From JBDREA01 sp043820265 (GTDB taxonomy: Archaea > Altiarchaeota > Altiarchaeia > IMC4 > JBDREA01): a DNA stretch of 20,820 nt. How positions within the stretch are numbered: the stretch's first letter is position 1; every line of letters starts with the position of its first letter. Shown one piece after another: positions 7,668 to 14,758 of this stretch. The DNA lies in the NCBI GenBank assembly GCA_043820265.1, contig JBDREA010000094.1, positions 1-20,820 on the forward strand. The letters are read 5' to 3'. The position numbers and the translations under genes were made by a program. The notes beneath the pieces were generated by a model. That model was not told where the DNA came from and ran no database searches. It was given only the letters and a program-made list of their open reading frames with translations.

Positions 7668-8426
7668 TTAAGATTTAATAGGTACTACCATCATGCTCTT
7701 CCTTCCATCTTTCATGACTGGGAATTTGTGAAAACGAAACATGTCATCGATTGAGGAACCTTCTGGTATGCTCTTAGTATAGGATCCTATGGTGCTATCA
7801 GTAAGCGTATAGCCTCGGTCAATTAAAAAGGGATTGATATTTTGCTCGGATTGAGAAGTAACCAACACCTGAATCCCCCCTACACCATTAGCAGATGCAT
7901 GTTCCTCAAGTATGTCAAATGCCATTGAAGCGATCCCATGACGTCGAAATGCCTTTTTCACATATCGATTTGATCTGACTACTTCTCGGTGTTCGATATC
8001 TAAAGTTTCTCCATTGAGTGGTTTTGAAATAACTTGGCCAACCGAGTGACCTAACGCTTCGATTCCGTCCTCAAGAACCTCATTGATATCGACAACCCAA
8101 TACTGTTGGGCTAAAAATTTCGAACGAAAGACAACAACCAGTCCATCCCGAGTTTGAAATGCACCCTGAAAGAAGCCGTTTTTATTGCGTGCATTGAAAA
8201 GGATAGGACCTTCCTTTGTCTTAAACGCAAATTTACCCTTGGCAAGCTGTTCTTCCCACTGCTTTTCATCCATCTCCAAGGGCTGGATCCTCCTCTCATC
8301 CCTTATCCTTTTAACATCCACATTATCGAGGAGGTCGGTATTCAACAACCTGCCCGTTTTTGTTTTGATGAGATGGGGAAGTTCAGGAATCGGGTGAGTG
8401 CGAGGACTATATTTTTGTTTAGGCAT
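7668..8426 (-). CDS. GNAT-fold acetyltransferase-like protein, paralogue 1
   Basis: Unassigned 252-aa protein, last of three related genes in this cluster. The shared N-terminal module runs from about residue 45: RRIQPLE, then KGKFAF (63-68), then GFFQGAFQTRDG and VVVFRS. A GNAT-like domain follows, with the acetyl-CoA loop RRHGIA at 161-166, helix SMAFDILEEHA and the closing LIDRGYTL. A short C-terminal block (FHKFPVMKDGRKSMMVVPI, 232-250) recurs in the other two. The start is ATG 8426, chosen because GGTGGAG sits just upstream; the frame stays open upstream into the insertion element. Its substrate is unknown. The gene lies immediately beyond the tnpB end of the IS and may originally have been fused to paralogue 2. 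Confidence 0.75.
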   Translation of the reverse strand: MPKQKYSPRTHPIPELPHLIKTKTGRLLNTDLLDNVDVKRIRDERRIQPLEMDEKQWEEQLAKGKFAFKTKEGPILFNARNKNGFFQGAFQTRDGLVVVFRSKFLAQQYWVVDINEVLEDGIEALGHSVGQVISKPLNGETLDIEHREVVRSNRYVKKAFRRHGIASMAFDILEEHASANGVGGIQVLVTSQSEQNINPFLIDRGYTLTDSTIGSYTKSIPEGSSIDDMFRFHKFPVMKDGRKSMMVVPIKS

Positions 8427-8428
8427 AA

Positions 8429-8435
8429 CTCCACC
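8429..8435 (-). promoter_or_regulatory. Shine-Dalgarno site of GNAT paralogue 1
   Basis: GGTGGAG on the - strand ends two bases before the ATG at 8426 (GGTG core five bases away). It decides the start within a frame that stays open into the insertion element. Confidence 0.55.
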
Positions 8436-8452
8436 TACGTTGATGTGAGCCT

Positions 8453-8473
8453 CCCACCCATAAATGGTGTGGG
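8453..8473 (-). repeat. IS right-end subterminal hairpin
   Basis: Imperfect palindrome of 21 nt, CCCAC...GTGGG with one bulged A and an ATTTAT loop on the - strand. It differs from the left-end hairpin only around the loop, as expected for the two structures recognised by one TnpA. It begins two bases past the tnpB stop, so it would also be part of a TnpB guide RNA (omega RNA). Confidence 0.7.
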
Positions 8474-8475
8474 CT

Positions 8476-9684
8476 TCATGCCAGCACCTCAATGGGTTGG
8501 ATTCCTGTTTCCTCAACAAAACTTGCTCCACAACCGAAGTTGCGGAGTAGGGGTTTCGTCTCCACAGGCGTGAGTTTGGACGGCACCCGCCCTACCTCAA
8601 TTCGAGCCTTATTCAAGATGTTTATTGCAGAATTGTAGTCTCTGTCGAGTTGCAGTCCACAACTCGGACAGTCGTGGTTTCTCACCCATAACTGTTTGTA
8701 GACATGGTTTCCACATCGACTACACATCTGCGTGGTGTTCTTTGGGTCTACTTTCACAAATGTCCTACCAGCACTCTCAGCCTTGTAGGACAGCATAGAA
8801 AAGAATGTAGACCATGCTGAATCTGAAATGTTGATTGCATTGTATGAGGATTGCATCATATCCTTCACAGACAGATCTTCGACTGCTATGAAGTCGTAGT
8901 TGTTGATGTAGTGTGTTGAGAGTCGGTGGAGGAAGTCATCTCTTTGGTTGTTGATTTGCTCATGGGTTCGTGCTACTCTGAGCCTCTGTTTGGCTCGGTT
9001 CTGAGAGCCTTTCTTTCTCTTGTGCATCCTTCTCTGCTCTCTTGCGAGCCTCTTTTGTAGCTTCCGCAACGTGTGGGGGTGTTCCACCACATTGCCTTCG
9101 GAGTCGGTCAGGTAGTTCATGATGTTGAGGTCAATGCCTATCTCCCTACCTTTGGATTGTAGTTTGTCGGCTTCAACTTCTACTGAGAAGATTGCATACC
9201 ATTTGCCTGTCTGCGTCTTCTTGACATATACTTGTTTGATGTCGCCCTCAACCTTTCTGTGCAATCGGATTGGTATATCCCCGATCTTGCTCAACCGAAG
9301 TCTCTGCTGTCGTGTCTCCGTCTTGATGAGTTTGTACCCTGTCTGATTGTAGACAAAACAGTTGAATCTCCCCTTGCCCTTGAATCTGAGCCTACCGACC
9401 TTATGACCTTTCTTTTTGAGTTGTGCCAATGCCCGTAGGTTGCTGTATAGTTGGTAGAGGACATACTGCCGTGTCTTGCTGTGGATTGCCTCTATGAAGT
9501 CATGCTCCTTCGCTAATGAGGGTAGTTGTGCTTGAAGGTCATACCGTGAGGGAACTTTATCCTTCCCCTGCCATTGCTCTAAGAAGTGGTTGTAGAGCCA
9601 CCTACAACCACCCATAGTCTGATTGAGGTCTGCATCCTGCATCCTGCTCGGATACAACCTGAATTTATAGTTGCGGTTCGTCAT
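8476..9684 (-). CDS. tnpB: TnpB RNA-guided endonuclease of the IS605-type element
   Basis: TnpB, the IS200/605 accessory protein that cuts DNA with an RNA guide derived from the element's right end and is ancestral to Cas12. 402 aa from the ATG at 9684, which overlaps the tnpA stop as ATGA. The N-terminal helix-turn-helix/wedge region starts NYKFRLYPS. The RuvC-like residues are intact: GIDLNI (D185), AVEDLSV (E269) and LDRDYNSAIN (D349). The treble-clef zinc site is CSRCG (321-325) and CPSCG (339-343). A basic KRLAREQRRMHKRKKG stretch lies between. With no frameshift and all catalytic residues present, the protein looks active. The end of the gene overlaps the sequence expected to encode the guide scaffold. 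Confidence 0.95.
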   Translation of the reverse strand: MTNRNYKFRLYPSRMQDADLNQTMGGCRWLYNHFLEQWQGKDKVPSRYDLQAQLPSLAKEHDFIEAIHSKTRQYVLYQLYSNLRALAQLKKKGHKVGRLRFKGKGRFNCFVYNQTGYKLIKTETRQQRLRLSKIGDIPIRLHRKVEGDIKQVYVKKTQTGKWYAIFSVEVEADKLQSKGREIGIDLNIMNYLTDSEGNVVEHPHTLRKLQKRLAREQRRMHKRKKGSQNRAKQRLRVARTHEQINNQRDDFLHRLSTHYINNYDFIAVEDLSVKDMMQSSYNAINISDSAWSTFFSMLSYKAESAGRTFVKVDPKNTTQMCSRCGNHVYKQLWVRNHDCPSCGLQLDRDYNSAINILNKARIEVGRVPSKLTPVETKPLLRNFGCGASFVEETGIQPIEVLA

Positions 9685-10079
9685 CTGCCTTTTTGTTCCT
9701 CGATGTACTTTTGTATCATCTTGTCGGAGATGTGTCCGTGAGTGGACACGAAGTAGCTCCGTGTCCACAGAGTTGGTAGTTTGGACTTCAATTCTGGGAA
9801 CTCGTTTCGCAGAATCCTTGAAGTGTATCCCTTCACCATACCGATTATCTTGTTTGGTTGAATTAGTGGATGAGCCTGAACGAACAAGTGCGTATGATCG
9901 GGGCTGATAGACAAGGCGATTATCTCACAGTTGAGTTCCTTACATTTCTGCTTGACCAACTGCTCAAACCTCTTTTTTATCTTTCCCATAAGCACGGGTC
10001 TCCGATACTTCGGACACCATATGAAATGATAGTTCATGAAATGCACACTCGTTTCGGAGGATATATAACCCTTTGGCAT
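9681..10079 (-). CDS. tnpA: IS200/IS605 TnpA, HUH Y1 transposase
   Basis: Single-strand DNA transposase that cuts and rejoins element ends through a tyrosine linkage; it works as a dimer recognising subterminal hairpins. 132 aa, the normal size. The N-terminal strand MNYHFIWCPKYRRPVL is diagnostic. The metal-binding HUH motif is PDHTHLFV (H62, H64). The catalytic tyrosine is probably Y125 in MIQKYIEEQKG. The start ATG lies 27 bases downstream of the centre of a TATA box (10101-10110) with no Shine-Dalgarno, fitting a leaderless message. It overlaps tnpB by ATGA. Everything needed for transposition seems intact. Confidence 0.95.
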   Translation of the reverse strand: MPKGYISSETSVHFMNYHFIWCPKYRRPVLMGKIKKRFEQLVKQKCKELNCEIIALSISPDHTHLFVQAHPLIQPNKIIGMVKGYTSRILRNEFPELKSKLPTLWTRSYFVSTHGHISDKMIQKYIEEQKGR

Positions 10080-10100
10080 ATAACATTATGTGTCAGCCCC

Positions 10101-10110
10101 ATATATATAC
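10101..10110 (-). promoter_or_regulatory. TATA box of the IS tnpA-tnpB transcript
   Basis: GTATATATAT on the - strand, centred about 27 bases ahead of the tnpA ATG at 10079. This is the spacing expected when transcription starts at the start codon. Confidence 0.55.
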
Positions 10111-10134
10111 TTGTTGATTGTGGTTCGCTCTCAT

Positions 10135-10155
10135 CCCACCTCTAAAGAGTGTGGG
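10135..10155 (-). repeat. IS left-end subterminal hairpin
   Basis: Imperfect palindrome of 21 nt with CCCAC/GTGGG and CTC/GAG arms, a bulge and a TTTA loop, extended by flanking AT pairs. It matches the right-end hairpin at 8453-8473 outside the loop. The hairpin lies inside the last codons of GNAT paralogue 2 and supplies that gene's TAG stop (10142-10144). Confidence 0.7.
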
Positions 10156-11224
10156 ATTTCCCGCTCACGGTGTTAATTGGCACAACCATTGAAGTAGGTT
10201 TCCCATCTTCAAAGACAGGAAACGTGTGATGAGTCGATAAATCAAACTCTGAAGGTTTAGGATTTAATTCTTTTCTCCAAATGTCTCTACCCCAATATTC
10301 ATTAAATCCCTCATTTATGTATCCTCTTTTTTTTACTAGACCTTCATGATTTTCATCCACAGTTAACACTGTAATGTTTTTTTCACCTACCGCAGCTGCC
10401 TCAGATTCAAGTTTTTCGAATGCCTCATTAGCAATACCAAGACGTCTAAAAGGTTTAGCAACTCTTCTATAGCTGATTCTCATCTCACCATCTTCCCTGC
10501 ATTTTTCGAATTCAGCAATCTTTCTGATTCTATGAAATGTCGCATCGGAGTCAGCATCAATACTTCCCCCATTGTTGTCATCTAGAACAAGCTGATAAGC
10601 ATTCAAACTCGTGAGATCATTCTTTTTTGAGGATCTAAATTCGACATAACGTCCGTCAGAGGTTACATAAAGACCTTGAAAAACACCTCTATCGTTTTTC
10701 TTATCGACGAAAATAGTGCCCTTGACTGATTCAAAAGCAAATTTTCCTTGATCTAAAGCCCTCCCCCATTCATCACCTGAAGCCTTAGAGAGCGGACTAA
10801 TTTTCTTTAATATTCCAAACTCATCAAGAACAGAGTCGACGTTTTTCTTGGACTGTTGCTCTTCTCCGATATCTTCGTATACTCGTTTTCTGATCTCTGC
10901 GTGTCGCTCAGGTCCAAGACGTGATGCCATATCTTTTAGGAATGCGATTGATTCTTTCTCAAATCTCCAGCCGTCACTTTTCCCTCTTGTACATACGTCC
11001 GCGGAATATATGAGGCAGTTGACGATAGAATCATCTCTGTCTTTTGGAGATTCTTTTTTCCCCATCCAATCGGTCCAGGATAATTCGTCGTCGATCTCGG
11101 TGTTTGGAAGCCTGAAGATTTTGTTTACATAATCTATGTAATCTTGTCGAGTCCTAAACAGCAGGCGAACTTTCCCATTAGGAGAAATTTCGGCAAAGGC
11201 CCGGTGCTTTACTGGGACGTTCAT
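10142..11224 (-). CDS. GNAT-fold acetyltransferase-like protein, paralogue 2
   Basis: Unassigned 360-aa protein. Its first 135 residues or so (including YIDYVNKIFRLP and LSWTDWMG) have no counterpart in the neighbouring paralogues. From about residue 142 it follows the shared plan: ISPLSKA, QGKFAF (159-164), GVFQGLYVTSDGRYVEFRS, then the GNAT-like part with FRRLGIANEAFEKLE (RRLGIA at 260-265) and VKKRGYINEGF. The C-terminal block THHTFPVFEDGKPTSMVVPI ends at 350. The last nine residues and the stop codon come from the inserted IS left end, so the native C-terminus has been replaced. The start overlaps the upstream paralogue's stop as ATGA. Its substrate is unknown. Confidence 0.75.
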   Translation of the reverse strand: MNVPVKHRAFAEISPNGKVRLLFRTRQDYIDYVNKIFRLPNTEIDDELSWTDWMGKKESPKDRDDSIVNCLIYSADVCTRGKSDGWRFEKESIAFLKDMASRLGPERHAEIRKRVYEDIGEEQQSKKNVDSVLDEFGILKKISPLSKASGDEWGRALDQGKFAFESVKGTIFVDKKNDRGVFQGLYVTSDGRYVEFRSSKKNDLTSLNAYQLVLDDNNGGSIDADSDATFHRIRKIAEFEKCREDGEMRISYRRVAKPFRRLGIANEAFEKLESEAAAVGEKNITVLTVDENHEGLVKKRGYINEGFNEYWGRDIWRKELNPKPSEFDLSTHHTFPVFEDGKPTSMVVPINTVSGKSHTL

Positions 11225-12252
11225 AAGCGGCTGATCTTGACAGATATTTTACCAGCCAAGGCGTTTTCCACATAAAATCTCAAACTAATTGATGACTCGG
11301 GATTCACAGCAACTTTTTCAATCGTTACCTTCTCCTTTCGATCCCGGAACGGAGGGATCTCAATATTCTCGTGTTCATGCCACCCCCTCAGTTGCTCGTC
11401 GAAAACCGCCTTTCTTCCAACATAATTTAACTCAGTGGCCCCCCCGCGATAAGGCCTTGCCTTCCCAAGCATCAGACTGACGATGCAAGCACCTCCAATA
11501 AGTATTGACCCCCCTTCAAGCTGGGCCATCTTAACAAAATATGGATCAACTTCTTTTGGATCAAGATCTGCGTAGTGGCGGTACCAATCGAGGCCTGTGC
11601 CTTCAAGGTATTCGCCAATGGCTTCAGGAGGATTATCAAGTTCTTTTATGATAGGAATAAAGACATCCATCTTTTTTCCATTTTTTACAACAGTGAAAGA
11701 GTGATGAAGCCCCATGTTGGCTGTTGATTTTGCTTTGTCTAATTTCTTCTCCAAGATGAAACAGTTTTCAGTGTCAAGTTCTTTGGTAAGCTCTGCATTA
11801 ATTTTGTATCCCCGGTCTTCAACGAGAGCCTTTACATCTTCTCGATCGGTTTCTATACGCATAAATGATGCCCCTCTGGCAGATTCATTTGCTTCGAGCT
11901 TGTCGAAGGCGAGAGATGCTATGCCGTGCCCTACATAGGAGTCTGTACCTTCTGGTATCATGTAATGACCAGCACCTTTATAGTCCAACTCTTTCCCCCC
12001 CCTTACCTCAGGTAGCGAAAATTCGGCCACTTCAATTTCTCTTCCTTTCTTTCCGAGTATTTTTTCCCTTTCCAGGTCAACTTCGAATGCCGCAACAATC
12101 TCCCCAGTTGACTGCTCAAGGCCATTTTCTACGCTGTTTACAACTAGGCTTCCCTCAGAACCAGGAATAGAACGAAAGATTACAATTCTACTGTCGCGTA
12201 ATTGGTAGGCTCCCTGAAAATCCCCTTCATTATTTGACGCCTCAACATTCAA
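11221..12252 (-). CDS. GNAT-fold acetyltransferase-like protein, paralogue 3, main fragment (frameshifted gene)
   Basis: 343 aa from a TTG that overlaps the stop of the upstream fragment (TTGA). By comparison with paralogues 1 and 2, this is the continuation of the gene beginning at 12491 and is out of frame with it by one base. It opens in the middle of the shared module (EGDFQGAYQLRDSRIVIFRS). It continues through a GNAT-like loop YVGHGIASLAFDKLE (VGHGIA at 107-112), the RGYK closing segment and the HHSFTVVKNGKKMDVFIP block (183-200). About 143 further residues have no match in the paralogues, including a hydrophobic stretch GGSILIGGACIVSLMLG and a beta-rich end. It is either a pseudogene piece or a separately translated coupled protein. 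Confidence 0.6.
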   Translation of the reverse strand: MNVEASNNEGDFQGAYQLRDSRIVIFRSIPGSEGSLVVNSVENGLEQSTGEIVAAFEVDLEREKILGKKGREIEVAEFSLPEVRGGKELDYKGAGHYMIPEGTDSYVGHGIASLAFDKLEANESARGASFMRIETDREDVKALVEDRGYKINAELTKELDTENCFILEKKLDKAKSTANMGLHHSFTVVKNGKKMDVFIPIIKELDNPPEAIGEYLEGTGLDWYRHYADLDPKEVDPYFVKMAQLEGGSILIGGACIVSLMLGKARPYRGGATELNYVGRKAVFDEQLRGWHEHENIEIPPFRDRKEKVTIEKVAVNPESSISLRFYVENALAGKISVKISRL

Positions 12253-12491
12253 GATGCGCGAACGCCATACTCGTCTTTATAGGAGAAAGCAAATTTTCCT
12301 TCAGCCAAGGCATCATTCCATGTCTGGTCATCAACGGCTTCAAGAGGTTGTATTCGGCGCTGATGCCTGATCTTTGAAATCTCCTTGGGGGGGAGAAGAT
12401 TAGGAATTAGATGAAGGCCTTTTTTTGTGACGATAGTATTTGTGAAAGGCGAATCAGTTTTACCCTGGGATTTCACAACTCTTTCAGGCAT
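12249..12491 (-). CDS. GNAT paralogue 3, N-terminal fragment (frameshifted gene)
   Basis: 80 aa. It starts MPERVV and contains TKKGLHLIPNLL, RRIQPLE and EGKFAF, aligning with residues 1 to about 68 of paralogue 1 (TKTGRLLNTDLL, RRIQPLE, KGKFAF). It then ends after DEYGVRAS. The aligned continuation (ILNVEASNNEGDFQGAY against ILFNARNKNGFFQGAF) is found in another frame, so one base is probably missing near the CGCGC at about 12255-12262. No slippery heptamer is visible at the junction. The likeliest readings are a recent inactivating mutation or a sequencing error; programmed frameshifting is less likely. Confidence 0.6.
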   Translation of the reverse strand: MPERVVKSQGKTDSPFTNTIVTKKGLHLIPNLLPPKEISKIRHQRRIQPLEAVDDQTWNDALAEGKFAFSYKDEYGVRAS

Positions 12492-12500
12492 AATCCAGAC

Positions 12501-12533
12501 CTATATAAACTGAAAATAATACAAAAAATTATA
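12501..12533 (-). promoter_or_regulatory. Promoter region of the acetyltransferase cluster
   Basis: Two AT-rich boxes precede the ATG at 12491 on the - strand: TATAATTTT (about 12525-12533) and TTTATATAG (12501-12509). The second is the better TATA match but is only about 15 bases from the ATG, so the upstream box, or a start codon further in, would be needed. An AGGT seven bases before the ATG may help ribosome binding. Confidence 0.35.
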
Positions 12534-12556
12534 GGAAGCCATGGAATAAGAAGGGT

Positions 12557-12563
12557 AAAAAAA
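12557..12563 (-). terminator. T-run terminator after the membrane protease
   Basis: Seven consecutive T on the - strand begin six bases after the protease stop codon and precede the acetyltransferase promoter boxes. This is consistent with U-tract termination separating the two units. Confidence 0.45.
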
Positions 12564-12569
12564 CAAGAA

Positions 12570-14048
12570 TTATCCCAGAAGACCCGTCACTAAATCAGCG
12601 AGGTCTTTTAGAAGTGGGCTTACGTTCACAAAAATTAATAGTATGATGTAAGCGATTATGCCTGAGACTATTCGGTTCGTAGTCACTTGGCCCACATCAA
12701 ATAATTTCAATAACTCCAAGAGCATCTTTCCTCCGTCAAAGGGAACGATCGGAAGAAGGTTAACAAGGGAAATCGACAAGTTGATGAAAAACATCCACGT
12801 CAAAGTTACAGCAATAAATCCGAGTGCAAGTTTCAACAATTCCATGTCTTTGTAGGGTGCTATAAAATCCGAATGCTCCTGCATCACCACACCCATATAT
12901 GCCCTCGATTCGTTTTCTGGGTGCACGGTTGCGTTAAAACTTATAGATCCCTTATCTGTCACCATATTGACTGGCCCATCAATCTCCAAACGTCTTGCAG
13001 CAGAAAAAAACAAATCAGTTGAGCTGACAACCTGGCCGTTTATCTCATAGACCACGTCCCCGATATTTAGTTGTTCTTCTGCGGGATAAGGAGCAGAGGT
13101 GTCAAAGCCGATAACCTCCATTCCATCCACATATGTAATCGCTCCGGCAATTGGCACCAAAAGGAATTTTAAAATTAGAATAGAAACCAAAGCAACCAGA
13201 ATGTTTGCAAAACTCCCCACGCTAAATAGATGCATTTTTTCGATGCTCGGACGCTTATTCAACTCGTCTTCATCCGGTTCAACGAATGCGCCTATCGGCA
13301 TGATGCCTGCAGTTAAAATACCGGTGGATTTTACCTTCAACCCATAGACTCTCGCTAAAATCCCGTGCGACAGTTCGTGAGCCACCATCGTCACAGCGAT
13401 CACGATCAAGAAATAGATTATTGGAAGATTGATTCCTGTTCCCGGGAAGGTGATTACAAGTTCCCCATCCTCTGTCGTAGCGGGAAGAGCAGGTGAAATA
13501 CCTGGAATATTCGTTTGTTTGGTGACAATCTGATATCCGTGCTCTGAGAGGGTTATCAAGAGGAATGCCGGAACTCCCAAAAAGGAGCTCGCAAACAAGC
13601 TCGGGCTAAAAGGGATCCCTACACCAGTCCCTATTAATAAGATGATTGCTGTAACCGAAAGACCGCTAATTAGAGCTGTACCCTCCCTTCGGCAAAGCTG
13701 ACCGAGAATAAAAGAACCTAGAAGAGCCGCGGCCACAAGTTGAAAATCTATGCGGTAAACATAAGCCAAACAAATCCCCAGAAAACTAATAATAATCGAC
13801 ATATTCCCCCTATCTCTTCCGAAACGAGAAACATACGATGCCCCCAATCCGCCAAAGGAGAATACTACAGCGGCATCAGCAAACAATCGCCAGAACCTTG
13901 GGGCCAAATTCGCGAGCCACTCGATAAGATCAAGAAAGTATTTTGTCCTAATCATGAATAGGATGCTGTGGCGCTCATAATGAGTACGGGACAGGAGGTA
14001 AGTTCCAAAAATAAAAATAGATATCAAAAGGACATCAAACTCATTCAT
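12570..14048 (-). CDS. Site-2-protease-like membrane metalloprotease (M50) with PDZ domain
   Basis: Intramembrane zinc protease of the S2P/M50 family, 492 aa, predicted to cut membrane-spanning segments of regulatory proteins. Several hydrophobic segments fill the first 170 residues. The catalytic HELSH is at 224-228 (H224, E225, H228) in a membrane helix, followed by GILTAGIMPIGAFVEPDE. A PDZ-like domain occupies about 310-375 (IGDVVYEINGQVV). The third zinc ligand is D438 in NLLPIVPFDGGKM, and a hydrophobic helix follows it. All catalytic residues are present, so it should be active. The start ATG overlaps the stop of the aMBF1 gene (ATGA), so the two are translated as a pair. The substrate is unknown. 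Confidence 0.92.
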   Translation of the reverse strand: MNEFDVLLISIFIFGTYLLSRTHYERHSILFMIRTKYFLDLIEWLANLAPRFWRLFADAAVVFSFGGLGASYVSRFGRDRGNMSIIISFLGICLAYVYRIDFQLVAAALLGSFILGQLCRREGTALISGLSVTAIILLIGTGVGIPFSPSLFASSFLGVPAFLLITLSEHGYQIVTKQTNIPGISPALPATTEDGELVITFPGTGINLPIIYFLIVIAVTMVAHELSHGILARVYGLKVKSTGILTAGIMPIGAFVEPDEDELNKRPSIEKMHLFSVGSFANILVALVSILILKFLLVPIAGAITYVDGMEVIGFDTSAPYPAEEQLNIGDVVYEINGQVVSSTDLFFSAARRLEIDGPVNMVTDKGSISFNATVHPENESRAYMGVVMQEHSDFIAPYKDMELLKLALGFIAVTLTWMFFINLSISLVNLLPIVPFDGGKMLLELLKLFDVGQVTTNRIVSGIIAYIILLIFVNVSPLLKDLADLVTGLLG

Positions 14049-14560
14049 TTCTGGGTCCTCTTTTTAATCACAACCAGATCACCCAAAGTCAAATCCTTCT
14101 TTTCGGATGAAAGGTCGAATCCCTCGTCTGCGCCTTCCTTGGGCACCAACACTTTAATCATTAATTCCTTCTCGATCCTTTGTGCAAGTTCACGATTAGG
14201 CCTCATCCTCGCCGACTCCAAACGATGTATAAGAGACGCAGGCTCGTTGACCAGCTTCCCAAGGTCTTCCTGCCTAAGATTTTGTTTTTCCCGACCCCTT
14301 CGAATCATATCGGAAAAATCGTCAACCAACTCATAATCTTCTGATGATTCAATGTCGAAGGTCTCCTTTTTCTCTTTTTTCTTTATTGAAGGCTCAAAAA
14401 AAGCTTTCTTGGAGGATTTTTTCTCAGAACTCGCTTCGACCGAAACAGGTTCAACAACCTCACCAACATGCGAACACCCTTGACAGGCGACGACAACAGA
14501 CCCTTCAACCCGAATCCTAAAACCCGACTCGACGATCTTCCCACAAACCTCACAAATCAT
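14045..14560 (-). CDS. Archaeal multiprotein bridging factor aMBF1 (Zn ribbon + HTH)
   Basis: Archaeal homologue of MBF1, 171 aa, associated with transcription and translating ribosomes. The N-terminal zinc ribbon has CEVC (C3, C6) and CQGC (C26, C29). A Lys/Glu/Ser-rich linker covers residues 40-70. The XRE/Cro-type helix-turn-helix spans about 77-135 (DFSDMIRRGREKQNLRQEDLGKLVNEPASLIHRLES), and the C-terminal part carries LTLGDLVVIKKR. The start is supported by GGTGG (14568-14572) seven bases upstream. The gene is divergent from tRNA-Trp and is coupled to the membrane protease downstream. Confidence 0.92.
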   Translation of the reverse strand: MICEVCGKIVESGFRIRVEGSVVVACQGCSHVGEVVEPVSVEASSEKKSSKKAFFEPSIKKKEKKETFDIESSEDYELVDDFSDMIRRGREKQNLRQEDLGKLVNEPASLIHRLESARMRPNRELAQRIEKELMIKVLVPKEGADEGFDLSSEKKDLTLGDLVVIKKRTQK

Positions 14561-14666
14561 CCTAAATCCACCTTACAGGAACAATGACAATACGCACCCT
14601 TAGACTAAAAGTCCGAAAAAAGATTTAGCAAACCAACATTTAAATAACCAGCTATCAAAGTATAGT

Positions 14667-14701
14667 CGACAGCAAATGAATCATTAAATATTAAGCTGTC
14701 G
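14667..14701. repeat. Inverted repeat between aMBF1 and tRNA-Trp (hairpin 1)
   Basis: Arms CGACAGC (14667-14673) and GCTGTCG (14695-14701) are perfect and 21 AT-rich bases apart. The repeat lies in the divergent promoter space and its role is unknown. Confidence 0.5.
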
Positions 14702-14702
14702 G

Positions 14703-14758
14703 ATATATTGGAGAGAAAAACCAAAGAATATTCCTTTAATTTTCTCTCCAACATATAT
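14703..14758. repeat. Inverted repeat upstream of tRNA-Trp (hairpin 2)
   Basis: Twelve perfect base pairs, TTGGAGAGAAAA (14708-14719) against TTTTCTCTCCAA (14740-14751), around a 20-base loop, extended beyond one mismatch by ATAT/ATAT. It lies 15 bases before the tRNA-Trp gene and covers its likely promoter elements (TTTAATTT at 14735-14742 and ATATATAG at 14753-14760). It could be an operator or a folded leader. Confidence 0.55.

Larger units (their letters stand above)
8439..10171 (-). mobile_element. IS200/IS605-type insertion sequence (tnpA + tnpB), predicted limits
   Basis: A complete element of about 1733 bp. It has an HUH transposase and TnpB in ATGA overlap, and two near-identical 21-nt imperfect hairpins near the ends (10135-10155 left, 8453-8473 right). 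I place the edges by analogy with IS608. The left cleavage pentamer TTAAC (10172-10176) is flanking target sequence, 16 bases ahead of the left hairpin. The right cleavage pentamer TCAAC (8439-8443) is the last sequence of the element, 14 bases from the right hairpin to its end. GAAA and GAAG at the 5' feet of the hairpins could act as guide bases (AA pairs TT, GA pairs TC). No target duplication is expected for this family. The edges are inferred; the gene content is clear. Confidence 0.8.

Noticed and set aside
12249..12262. Programmed ribosomal frameshifting in acetyltransferase paralogue 3.
   Set aside because: No slippery heptamer or clear downstream stimulatory structure is visible; a simple indel explains it better.
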